In this document: in pieces, positions 20,504 to 29,800 of the stretch
Layout: every line of letters starts with the position of its first letter
How positions within the stretch are numbered: position 1 is the stretch's first letter
Source: Sphingobacteriaceae bacterium
GTDB taxonomy: Bacteria > Bacteroidota > Bacteroidia > UBA7662
Direction of reading: 5' to 3'
DNA length: 64,000 bases
Assembly: GCA_030682795.1 (NCBI GenBank)
Contig: JAUXNJ010000001.1
Span: 62,001-126,000 of the forward strand
The notes under the pieces: generated by a model
What the model saw: the letters and a program-made list of their open reading frames with translations, nothing else
What the model was told of the DNA's origin: nothing
Database searches by the model: none
Position numbers and translations under genes: made by a program

Positions 20504-21532
20504 TTAGTTTGATTTCATAGCAATGGTACTTCCATTAGCGACTTTATTATGCCAATGAATGTATAATTGTTGATTAGGAATTAGCAAGTTTGGTTGAACG
20601 TGTATACGTTGATTGTGCGCTTGCAAATTTTCTTGCCAAAGCAGGCGACCAAGTACATCGCGAATGGTTAACTGAACAAAAGGATCCAGCTCAAAAGCCG
20701 GATGTTGGATCCAAAAGAAAGATTGCATCGGATTCGGATACAATCGCGTAGGCTGAAACGAGACAGAAGAAACTGCCAAATTGATGGAAAAGCCCAGTCG
20801 ACCTAACGCACTCCAGGTCGTATCCCCATTGTAGACGCCACCCATCCGCCACCATAATATGCTGTCTCCTTGTGCTGGGACCATAGCAGGTATCGGATAT
20901 AAATAAGTTGTATCGGGCATGACCGTTGATAATACCGTAGTTCCAAACATTGAATCCCGTGCAACCTGCAAGAGGGCTTGTTGCATGCACATATTACGCC
21001 GGTATAAAAACAAATAACTAGACTGATTTAAATTGGATAATCGCAACGGGTTTAAGGGCTGAGGAGGGCGAGCCCCCGAAATTTGTACGGTGCCACTTAT
21101 AAACTGAACCCCCAAAGGAGTGCCTTGGATATTGGTGATTTCACAATTCCCTGGCGTTTGTGTATCGAATTGCAAAGCGCTTGTGCCATAATTCGATGCG
21201 CTCCAACGAATTACCATCAAGGTATCATTGGCTATTTGCACCGGATTCAAAGAAAACCAAGCCACAATGAACTTCCCTGCATTGGTGGTAATCAAAGCAT
21301 TGGCGATGCCTGGATGCACATTTCTTACCCCAAGATAGTTCAGCCGCGTAGTATCGTAATTGACTTTGATAGAAATAGACGCAATGCCATTGAGTTGACT
21401 CGCCAAAATGGGCGTTTCCGCCACCCCTTCGCAAATGGAAGCCGATACCATCGTAACAGACGTCGCCCATGCCTTCTCACTTACGAGAACACTCAGATAA
21501 ATGAGCAGCGGCAGAAGCATTCTAATTTTCAA
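20504..21532 (-). CDS. single-cohesin secreted protein with degenerate T9SS-like C-terminus
   Basis: TSVTMVSASICEGVAETPILASQLNGIASISIKVNYDTTRLNYLGVRNVHPG...QFDTQTPGNCEITNIQGTPLG matches the cohesin modules of the neighbouring gene; C-terminal RLYPNPMQSFFWIQHPAF. Confidence 0.8.
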   Translation of the reverse strand: MKIRMLLPLLIYLSVLVSEKAWATSVTMVSASICEGVAETPILASQLNGIASISIKVNYDTTRLNYLGVRNVHPGIANALITTNAGKFIVAWFSLNPVQIANDTLMVIRWSASNYGTSALQFDTQTPGNCEITNIQGTPLGVQFISGTVQISGARPPQPLNPLRLSNLNQSSYLFLYRRNMCMQQALLQVARDSMFGTTVLSTVMPDTTYLYPIPAMVPAQGDSILWWRMGGVYNGDTTWSALGRLGFSINLAVSSVSFQPTRLYPNPMQSFFWIQHPAFELDPFVQLTIRDVLGRLLWQENLQAHNQRIHVQPNLLIPNQQLYIHWHNKVANGSTIAMKSN

Positions 21533-21544
21533 GGGTATGAATAA

Positions 21545-21572
21545 AAGGTCCGCATCCTGGGATGCGGACCTT
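21545..21572 (-). terminator. terminator-like hairpin between the subtilase gene and the single-cohesin gene
   Basis: aaggtccgcatcc-tg-ggatgcggacctt, 13-bp perfect stem, followed by TTTTAT on the minus strand. Confidence 0.6.
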
Positions 21573-21579
21573 GGTGAAT

Positions 21580-24500
21580 TTATTTGATTATCATCCGAAT
21601 AATAGCCTTCTCCTGTCGTGTAGCTCCCTGAACCTGCAATTCACAGAAGTATACGCCTGCACTCAAAGCTGCACCCTCAAACGAGTGCTCATGTTTGCCA
21701 GCACTTCTATCTCCTAATTCAAGTTCCGTAATGGCACGACCCGTTACATCTGTCACGATCATCTTCACACGTCCTGCTTCCGGCAACTCAAACGCAATGG
21801 TTGTTTCATGTCGGAAAGGATTTGGATAATTATTGAGCGATAATGCATTCGAAGTTGGAATATTCTGACTGCGCAGTCCAGGCATCAAAAGTTTGGTATT
21901 ATGGAGTGGTTGTGCAACCTCATCAGCAAATTCACTGCCTTCGCCAACCCAAATATCAAACTGATTAACACCATTTACCAACACATAGGCTTCTAATTCT
22001 AAAATCACTTGATCATTAGCAACGATCCATCCTCCCAAATCGAACCAACCAAACGAAATCACACCATTTGCAATGTTCACTTGTGTCTGATGCTCCAGCG
22101 CTGCATTCATGAGTTTGAGCGCCACAGGCTGCAATTGAGCAGCATTATAATGCAGTTTAAGCGACATCGCTCCTAAATGTGCCCCGTTTTCAATTCGAAT
22201 CGGCAATTTCACGAGTTTATTGGAAGTCGCAAGTAAATCCCCATCATTCACTAAAGCCACCTTAGGAGCCAAACGAACATTCCCCGGATTGTAGGACCCA
22301 TCCACATCGCCCACACAAATACCCTGCAAATTGATTGTTGTTAATTGTCCTTCCAAAACCTGTACACTTGCCTCATTAAATATCCAATCCCCAGCTGCAA
22401 AACCCGTTGGCGTACTCAAAGCGGCTTTCACGCCTAGATAACTTGATGCAGGCGGATTGAGCCAAGGATAAATGTAAATGTCTTCTCCAATACCATCTTT
22501 CTGCTCTAAACAAGGAACACCACTACCCCCACATGGTCCACTTTCACGGAACACCATGCCAATGTTATCAATGCTACTTCCAGCAGGCATTGGGCCATTA
22601 GGTGCCTGATTGAAGTAGGCCACCGGATTCATAGCCAAACTCCATTTACCATTCCCCAATGAGGTCATTTGACCCGGAGATGCTGGGTTCCCCCAATCAC
22701 CAACTACATATTGCCAACCAAAATTCGGGTCAATCGAGGCTCCTGAATGCATATGTATGCTGGTTGTTTGAGCCAGATTACCACCCAACAAGGCATCGAA
22801 ATACACCCGCAAATAATTTGGATTATTCAACAAGCCTGTAAAACGCTGTGCCACTTGCAACGCATCTGTACTATTAATAACATTATTGGCATTTACATCT
22901 GCTGCTTGCAATCGGAGACCTGTTAACGGTTGCAGACTTGTAAAATGACGTGCAATTCGCAAAGCATCTGTAGCATTAACACCACCCCATGGTTTGGTAG
23001 TAGAGGCCCGCAGGATATAATTACCTACTGGCGCATTGGTAAACAAATAATTACCATTTGCATCGGTTTGAACTGCGTCCCGTATGGTGTGATCTAAGGC
23101 ATTATAAGCAATCACATAGGTATTCGACATCGGCGTTTGTGCATTATTGGCATAACGTACTTGGCCACCTACAGTACCTGTTGGCTGATTGCCACCAAAA
23201 ACTTGGCTGTTCCATTTCCAAACACCACCTTGTCCATTATTGGCACTTAAGCCACCCGACCAGCCTACTGAGGGCCCAATAAACTTCACTGCGCCATGGT
23301 ACTCCCCATCAATGTTTGACCAGTTAACGTTATTCTCCAAATAAGCCGTTCCTAAAGGACCTGAAACCATCAAAATCAGATTGTTGGCATTCGGCACGTA
23401 GGCCATTGATAAAATATTCGCTAAACCTCCATAGGGTCGAGGAAGTTGCATCCAGCTGAATCCATCATCATTTGTCACATATAATTTAGACGTCGGCGCA
23501 TGATAAGCTGCACCTTGACCGCTGTCGGTAAAAGCAATGTAGTATTGACCGCCCCCTGCTGGTAAATTACGCGTTGTCCAACTTAAACCTTGGTTGTTAG
23601 TTACAAACAAACGACCACCCACTGTTGGCCAATACATGTTTCCATTAGGCGCAACACTCATCGTTGCAGTTGTCCCATATTCATCAAAAGCAAACGGCAT
23701 GGGTATGTTTGTAACCATTTGCCAAGTGTTGCCACCATTAGTGGTACGGTAAATTTCCCAAGCACCCGTTAACTGATTCGGGTCACCCACGACCACGCCT
23801 TCATTCTGATTCCAGAAATGTGAAAAATTCGGAAATCCACCGTTATTAAATACATTCAAGCGATTCCAGCTATTACCACCGTCAACCGTTTTATATAATC
23901 CTTGACTAGCAGAATCTCCAAATAAGGTGACAAATGCTATTTGCTCATCAAACGCCATGATATGAGAGGTGCCTAGTTGTGTCGTATTTGGAATACTGCC
24001 AGCATTCCAGTTGTTACCACCATCGGTAGTGCGATAGAAGTTTTGCAATAAACCAGTATTGGTTGATTTATCTCCTAAGGCCCAAGCCGTGCTATTACTA
24101 ACTGGTTCGATATTCCGGATTATTTGATTCGCAATTGGCTGGTTCAAATTCTGAAGCGACCAAGGACTCTGCGTAAAGCTTGATTGCGATACTGGCAAGT
24201 AACCAGAAAGATAAGCACAATTACCACCTGCGGTTTCAACATATAATCGGTAATCACCTGTAGTTGTTGCTGTGTAGCTGTTTCCATTAGCACCAGCAAT
24301 GGGCAAGTCGTTTAACAACCAAGAATAGGTGTATGCAGCTGAAGTGGCAGGCGCAAACGCCAGGCTAACACCCGACATTGAACCAATCAGCTCAGCCAAC
24401 TCCATACCTGATTCGTTGGATATAATCAGCACGGGAATGGTCACAGAATCACCTGTTAAAGGGTTGGTTATAAAGCTTGGAATAAATTGATTGATGCCAT

Positions 24501-27500
24501 TATTCACAACAATAACAGCTATAGCGCCAGCACGTTGGGCATTTAAAGCCTTATCACTAATTGGACAGGCTCCTCTGAATACCATCGCTACCTTACCTTG
24601 CAAGCTAGTTCCAGTAATCGGACCACAGGCCAATGAATCACCCACACTGCCATCCCTCGCAATCACCACATCACCAGTAAAATTAGCGGCAGTACCCTGC
24701 GGTACATTGATCCAACCACTACTTGCCAATACATTTCTGTAGGGAAGCTGACGTACAGGGCTTCCTTGAAGATTCAAAGTCAATAGCTGTTGAGGCACAG
24801 TGCTAAAATTAGTATTGACCGCCTGTCCTGCCTGATAATGCAAAGGTCCATTCACATTTACATTGGCCTGGTGAGGCATGGTCACTACCACATTAATACT
24901 ATTTGTGGTGTCAATACACCCATTTATAAAATGTACAACAGCTACATATTCTCCGTCTGAACGGGCATCCACATTAGTTCCATTCACTTGCGGAATGAAT
25001 CGGCCATTCACAAACCATTCAACAAAGTTAATTGGATCACCACTATTCACAGTTAAGGTTACAAACTGGTCTAAACATAAATTCGTATTGCCCTGAGCCA
25101 CCAATGTAGCTTGACAAGTAGCAGATTGCGGAACCATTACTGCAGCTATGGTAAACACCGTTTGGGATCCAAAACCGTTAGTAGACCAAACACCGTTGCT
25201 GCTAAATACGGCAGTAGTTGGCTCACCAGTATAGTTGTTCGTAGCTATGTAATTACTCAAGGGGTCTGTATTAGCAAATACTTCAAAAGCAAATCCTGTA
25301 TAAGTCACAGCGAATAAATAGCGTGCACCATTTGTAAGTGTAACCCCTGGCTGGTTTGTTACGTTGTCAAACATAAGCATACTGCGCTCCTGGCTAATAC
25401 CATTGTCGGGATATAAATAATCGCCTCTTCCTACTTGAGTCATCTCATTTACCTCCACAAAGCCGTTTGAATCTAGATCGTCCCAACGATAAACAGCACC
25501 TTCTATGAGCTGATTGGTCAATACTGTTGGCGCGGTAGCAGTATACGAGAACTTCAATTCACTTACTTTCATCCGCCCAGCTTGAGGGGCTTTAAACCAA
25601 TTACCAACTGTGTAAGGCCCAGCTACCGAAGGACGGTTACCATTACCAAAAATATTCAAGCCACCTGATCCATTTAAACTAGAAGCAGCATACAAATCCT
25701 GGGTGATCCGCAAATCCTGGAAATAAACATTGTCGGCGGGGCCCTCATCACTTCCTATGCTTGGTAGCACTTCATAACGAATACGGTGGTTACCAATACC
25801 CAAGACCGATAAATCAAACGGCGCAGTCACCGCAACATGCGATTGACCTAAACCAATGCTCGCGCCGCTTACATTTTGAAAATAAACCACATCCTGTGAG
25901 GAGCCATTGCGCCACACTTGCACATTTAGATTAAAGCTGGTAGATGATAAACCGATGTTCTGTACCTGCGCACCTAAGTCAACTACGTAATCGCCCGGCT
26001 GGCTAACTAAGTTTAATGGAAGCGCAAAAGCCAAAGGCTTGATTACATCGCCACTACCTATTACCAAATCTAAATTGTTGCCCCCAAACTTATTGCCTAT
26101 AAATGCTCTTACCAAGCCATTATCAATCATAGGTCTTAGATTGACACCATCAAAGGCAGAAATCATGACCACCGGAATGGTAACATTGGCCCCGTTCACA
26201 CCACCCGACATATTGATGAGACCTGGTTGATTGTTTACGATAATTACACCTACAGCACCAGCTCGTTGAGCCGAGAGTGCTTTTAAACCAAACTCACATG
26301 CGCCACGATACAATACTACAATCTTACCTTTCAATTCAGCCGTATTCATTAAAGTGCCATCACAGCCTAAAGAGTCGCTTTGCGCTGCCCTACCAACAAC
26401 TAATGGTCCTTGAACCGCAATGGTATCAATCTCATAATTCCAAAGACTGCTTGCTCCTGCACCCAAGCCGTAGCCATAACTACCAGCTGCGGTTGCTGGA
26501 TCGGTGATATCAAATGTAATGCGAGCAGGATGTGTCCCTAAAGCAGCGAACGTGCGGAAGAGAATTTGATTGCCGAAAGTAGTTTGACCAGCACTATCCG
26601 TAACAAAGGTCCGTGCATAATACTGTGTTGCAGGAAGTAAATTGCTGATAGCCGCATAAATGCTGTTTCCTGTGCTGGAATCAACAACCGACATGTTCGC
26701 CAAGGTTGGAGCTGGGTTCTGACCATAAACAACTCCTTTTGAAACAAAATTGGCACCTGAAGTGTGGCTGCCTACAACAACTGCACTGCTGAAACCACGA
26801 CTTCTAATCGCATCAGTGAAGATGGATTGGCTTCCAGCAACATTACAGTTTCCAAATAAATAGGCAGGCAAAACGGTTGCTGTGCTAGGCACTACCGTAT
26901 GCCGATTTGGCCCTATTGCACATGCTGCAGGAACCACTTCGCTATAATCCACATAAAAACCAGTGGTTGTATCTAAAAATCCCCAATCATTTCCATTCAC
27001 AAACTTATACTCAACGGCTGTACCTGCAGCAATTTGAGCAGTGTACGTATATACATTAGGCAAGGTAGGGTGCGCAGTCATTGGACTATTAGCGGGATTC
27101 CAACCCTGGAAATTACCAGCCATGTGAACCCCCGTTGACCGAATAACCTGACCCGTCATGTCAACTTGGAAGGTTACTGCTACCAATGGACCCAAACTAG
27201 TATTGCACTGACCATAAATAACTGCCGGTAAAACCACATCGCTTGTAGGCACCACCAAGCCACGGTTACCACTATTATTAAAATTACACGCGGATGGAAC
27301 TTGCTCCTCACTTCCCCATGCATTGCCATTGATAAACTTATACTCAACAGACGTACCTTCAGGAATACTTGCAGTATGTTCCCAAACATTGTTACCAGCG
27401 TTGATCATTGAGGTCGAACCCGGGTTCCAAACAGGATTTTGGAAACTTCCCGCAATGTGAACGCCTAAAGGAGATACATTAATACCGGTCATGTTTACGC

Positions 27501-29433
27501 GGAAAGTCACGTTGCGATTCACCGGCATGGTTGACAACCCACTCACCACCAAACTAAAGTGCTGTGCACTTGCTAAGCTCCCCTTATGAGATACCCGCAC
27601 CAGATAGTTACCCGGCGTCGGATTATTGAGCAAAATCTGCTCCACATTATCGCGGTTGTTGTCTCCTGATGTAGCTGCGGCAGCAGGATTTGCTGGGTTC
27701 AATACCCATGGTTGGAATTGGGTAGAATCACTCAATCGAATGATGCGTACATCCAAATTATTTATCAAATTACTTGTTGTGCCATTTAAGATGTACGGAG
27801 CTGTGGGTGCAGCAGGATCTGTCCACGACAAAGTCGCTTTCAAAGGTGCTGTACCATCGGTATAAAGGTTGTAGGTATACGTTGCACCGTTGGCTAAAGA
27901 GGCTTCGACAAAATCATGCTGGCCATTCTTTCTAGCTACCACATCCGAGGCCTTGGCTGTATTCATCAAACCCCATCCATAAACATAATCAGGACCAGGG
28001 TTCGTGCCGGCTTCATCGGCTGTATGAATGGCAATTGCCTTCAAGGTTGCTGCTCTCATTATGTTATCGCTATACAACTGCTTATGCCGCTGCTGCAACA
28101 AGGCCAATGAACCGGTCACCGTTGGTGAGGCCATGGACGTGCCATTCCAGCTGTCATAACTGGTATTGCTTGTTGCGGTTGCAGAATACACTTGCACACC
28201 CTTGGCAACTAAATCCGGCTTTATTCGGCCGTCGTCCGTTGGACCCCAACCATGAAAAGAGCTCGAAATTACCTGAGAAGCATTGGTGTAGCCACCGGAA
28301 ATCCCTTGAACCGCCCCTACAGTTAAAACATTTTTAGAAACACCTGCATGTGAAATGCAATCAAAGCCACTCGTACCACCTGCTTTCTCACGCGTAAGCG
28401 ATGAGTTAACCCAAACCGAACCATTCCAAACCCTGTGAGATGTACCCGCAGCCGGACCATAATTCCGATCATTTCCAGCGGCCTTGACAATTAAATAATT
28501 AGGAGCACTGGCAGCAATTAAATCCCAATCGCGTGATTCTATTGAATACCGTCCATAATTTTCATCAACAGACCCAGTAGTGCTTCCAAACCAATACCAA
28601 TTATCACCTGTATTTTCAATATTTCCAAAATACCAGCCAGTAATTATTCCGTAAGAATGATTAGAAAGCAACATACCTGCAGAAGCTGCATTAGCCATTT
28701 CTGCTTCGTCGTTACTCCAATCATAGGCATTCAAAACACCTTGATAAGCCATTCCTTTTGCAAGAGGATCTGTACCAGCTCCAATCATGGTAGCAGCCAC
28801 ATGGGTTGCATGGCTATTCAGTATATTCGCGCCATCAGCCATGGTAACTCTCCCGCCAAACTCTTGGTGGGACACCCTCACAGCTCCACCATCCCATTCC
28901 CCCATTGGGATACCTTGTCCTGATAATGACAAACCTGACAAGCCACCTGGCCAAACCTTGTGAGTTGAAATGGTTTGTGCACCCCCGACATTTGACGTCA
29001 CATAAAAAAGAGGTGCGGCATTACCATTAAAACTTTTATATTGTGCTATGGTATTTCCTGAAACTATTTGAGTCATCGGAATGACATCCGTTTTGCTTAG
29101 AAGGAGCTGTTGCGCCGCTCTATACTCGCTTTGAAATCTCGCAGCTAATTGGGCTAAGGCTACTCTATCGGTAGGGTCTCCTTTGTCGAAAGCAGCTAAC
29201 TGCGCAGTATTGCTAACTTTAAACATGCCTGTTTGATCTTCAAGCTGTTGAAGAATTGGCAATTCAAGCGCATTAGATTTATTGAAAACAGATTGAATTT
29301 CTGAACTTGCCTCAGTACGGGGCGCAGCAGGTGCTTGGGAGGACAACAACACACTGTTTTGAGCATAGGCAACAAAAGCTGTAGCTAGGCACGCGCAGGC
29401 AGTCATCAGCGCGACTGACAATAATCTTTTCAT
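21580..29433 (-). CDS. multidomain secreted subtilase (S8) with CBM-like repeats, two PA domains, Ig-like module, BNR/Ycf48-like propeller, dockerin-like and cohesin-like modules, T9SS type A domain
   Basis: Catalytic segments GEWDGGAVRVSHQEFGGR, NSHATHVAATMIGAG, NGTSMASPTVTGSLALLQ; PA domains (KGKIVVLYRGACEFGLKALSAQRAGAVGVIIVNN, QGKVAMVFRGACPISDKALNAQRAGAIAVIVVNN); YRTTDGGNNWNAGSIPN; CTD NYPNPFRHETTIAFELPEAGRVKMIVTDVTGRAITEL. Start at 29433 (MKRLLSVALM) preferred over 29460. Confidence 0.92.
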   Translation of the reverse strand: MKRLLSVALMTACACLATAFVAYAQNSVLLSSQAPAAPRTEASSEIQSVFNKSNALELPILQQLEDQTGMFKVSNTAQLAAFDKGDPTDRVALAQLAARFQSEYRAAQQLLLSKTDVIPMTQIVSGNTIAQYKSFNGNAAPLFYVTSNVGGAQTISTHKVWPGGLSGLSLSGQGIPMGEWDGGAVRVSHQEFGGRVTMADGANILNSHATHVAATMIGAGTDPLAKGMAYQGVLNAYDWSNDEAEMANAASAGMLLSNHSYGIITGWYFGNIENTGDNWYWFGSTTGSVDENYGRYSIESRDWDLIAASAPNYLIVKAAGNDRNYGPAAGTSHRVWNGSVWVNSSLTREKAGGTSGFDCISHAGVSKNVLTVGAVQGISGGYTNASQVISSSFHGWGPTDDGRIKPDLVAKGVQVYSATATSNTSYDSWNGTSMASPTVTGSLALLQQRHKQLYSDNIMRAATLKAIAIHTADEAGTNPGPDYVYGWGLMNTAKASDVVARKNGQHDFVEASLANGATYTYNLYTDGTAPLKATLSWTDPAAPTAPYILNGTTSNLINNLDVRIIRLSDSTQFQPWVLNPANPAAAATSGDNNRDNVEQILLNNPTPGNYLVRVSHKGSLASAQHFSLVVSGLSTMPVNRNVTFRVNMTGINVSPLGVHIAGSFQNPVWNPGSTSMINAGNNVWEHTASIPEGTSVEYKFINGNAWGSEEQVPSACNFNNSGNRGLVVPTSDVVLPAVIYGQCNTSLGPLVAVTFQVDMTGQVIRSTGVHMAGNFQGWNPANSPMTAHPTLPNVYTYTAQIAAGTAVEYKFVNGNDWGFLDTTTGFYVDYSEVVPAACAIGPNRHTVVPSTATVLPAYLFGNCNVAGSQSIFTDAIRSRGFSSAVVVGSHTSGANFVSKGVVYGQNPAPTLANMSVVDSSTGNSIYAAISNLLPATQYYARTFVTDSAGQTTFGNQILFRTFAALGTHPARITFDITDPATAAGSYGYGLGAGASSLWNYEIDTIAVQGPLVVGRAAQSDSLGCDGTLMNTAELKGKIVVLYRGACEFGLKALSAQRAGAVGVIIVNNQPGLINMSGGVNGANVTIPVVMISAFDGVNLRPMIDNGLVRAFIGNKFGGNNLDLVIGSGDVIKPLAFALPLNLVSQPGDYVVDLGAQVQNIGLSSTSFNLNVQVWRNGSSQDVVYFQNVSGASIGLGQSHVAVTAPFDLSVLGIGNHRIRYEVLPSIGSDEGPADNVYFQDLRITQDLYAASSLNGSGGLNIFGNGNRPSVAGPYTVGNWFKAPQAGRMKVSELKFSYTATAPTVLTNQLIEGAVYRWDDLDSNGFVEVNEMTQVGRGDYLYPDNGISQERSMLMFDNVTNQPGVTLTNGARYLFAVTYTGFAFEVFANTDPLSNYIATNNYTGEPTTAVFSSNGVWSTNGFGSQTVFTIAAVMVPQSATCQATLVAQGNTNLCLDQFVTLTVNSGDPINFVEWFVNGRFIPQVNGTNVDARSDGEYVAVVHFINGCIDTTNSINVVVTMPHQANVNVNGPLHYQAGQAVNTNFSTVPQQLLTLNLQGSPVRQLPYRNVLASSGWINVPQGTAANFTGDVVIARDGSVGDSLACGPITGTSLQGKVAMVFRGACPISDKALNAQRAGAIAVIVVNNGINQFIPSFITNPLTGDSVTIPVLIISNESGMELAELIGSMSGVSLAFAPATSAAYTYSWLLNDLPIAGANGNSYTATTTGDYRLYVETAGGNCAYLSGYLPVSQSSFTQSPWSLQNLNQPIANQIIRNIEPVSNSTAWALGDKSTNTGLLQNFYRTTDGGNNWNAGSIPNTTQLGTSHIMAFDEQIAFVTLFGDSASQGLYKTVDGGNSWNRLNVFNNGGFPNFSHFWNQNEGVVVGDPNQLTGAWEIYRTTNGGNTWQMVTNIPMPFAFDEYGTTATMSVAPNGNMYWPTVGGRLFVTNNQGLSWTTRNLPAGGGQYYIAFTDSGQGAAYHAPTSKLYVTNDDGFSWMQLPRPYGGLANILSMAYVPNANNLILMVSGPLGTAYLENNVNWSNIDGEYHGAVKFIGPSVGWSGGLSANNGQGGVWKWNSQVFGGNQPTGTVGGQVRYANNAQTPMSNTYVIAYNALDHTIRDAVQTDANGNYLFTNAPVGNYILRASTTKPWGGVNATDALRIARHFTSLQPLTGLRLQAADVNANNVINSTDALQVAQRFTGLLNNPNYLRVYFDALLGGNLAQTTSIHMHSGASIDPNFGWQYVVGDWGNPASPGQMTSLGNGKWSLAMNPVAYFNQAPNGPMPAGSSIDNIGMVFRESGPCGGSGVPCLEQKDGIGEDIYIYPWLNPPASSYLGVKAALSTPTGFAAGDWIFNEASVQVLEGQLTTINLQGICVGDVDGSYNPGNVRLAPKVALVNDGDLLATSNKLVKLPIRIENGAHLGAMSLKLHYNAAQLQPVALKLMNAALEHQTQVNIANGVISFGWFDLGGWIVANDQVILELEAYVLVNGVNQFDIWVGEGSEFADEVAQPLHNTKLLMPGLRSQNIPTSNALSLNNYPNPFRHETTIAFELPEAGRVKMIVTDVTGRAITELELGDRSAGKHEHSFEGAALSAGVYFCELQVQGATRQEKAIIRMIIK
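22831..22995 (-). other. dockerin-like module inside the subtilase
   Basis: WGGVNATDALRIARHFTSLQPLTGLRLQAADVNANNVINSTDALQVAQRFTGL, homologous to the module at 15037-15199. Confidence 0.7.
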
Positions 29434-29640
29434 AGGTTTCAAAGTTTGGTCCTTTCGCAAGAGCGACTCCTGCTAAGATGTGCTAATTACGAAAACTTTA
29501 CTTCCACCCACAATACCCAAAAGAGGGTAATTTTGAAATTTTTTGACAACTGATGGAAGCCTTTAAATATAGCCATTCTTTTAACTTTCCTCATAAGCCT
29601 TATTTGGCCTACCAAAACTACTAAGCAGTATGTAATGACC

Positions 29641-29800
29641 CCAAAGCTCCAATCCGCTGCGCGGTCTTGCTTTTTTCCACCGCTCGAAACTTCATCCGGA
29701 TTGACTCGCTGTGCTCGTCCATCCGACACAGCTCTATTAAAAAACACACCCAAAGCTCCAGTCCGCTGCGCGGTCCGTGCTTTTTTCATTTCTCGAAATT
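29641..29800. repeat. imperfect ~45-bp direct repeat, two copies 109 bp apart
   Basis: ccaaagctccaatccgctgcgcggtcttgcttttttccaccgctcgaaa (29641) vs ccaaagctccagtccgctgcgcggtccgtgcttttttcatttctcgaaa (29750). Confidence 0.8.
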
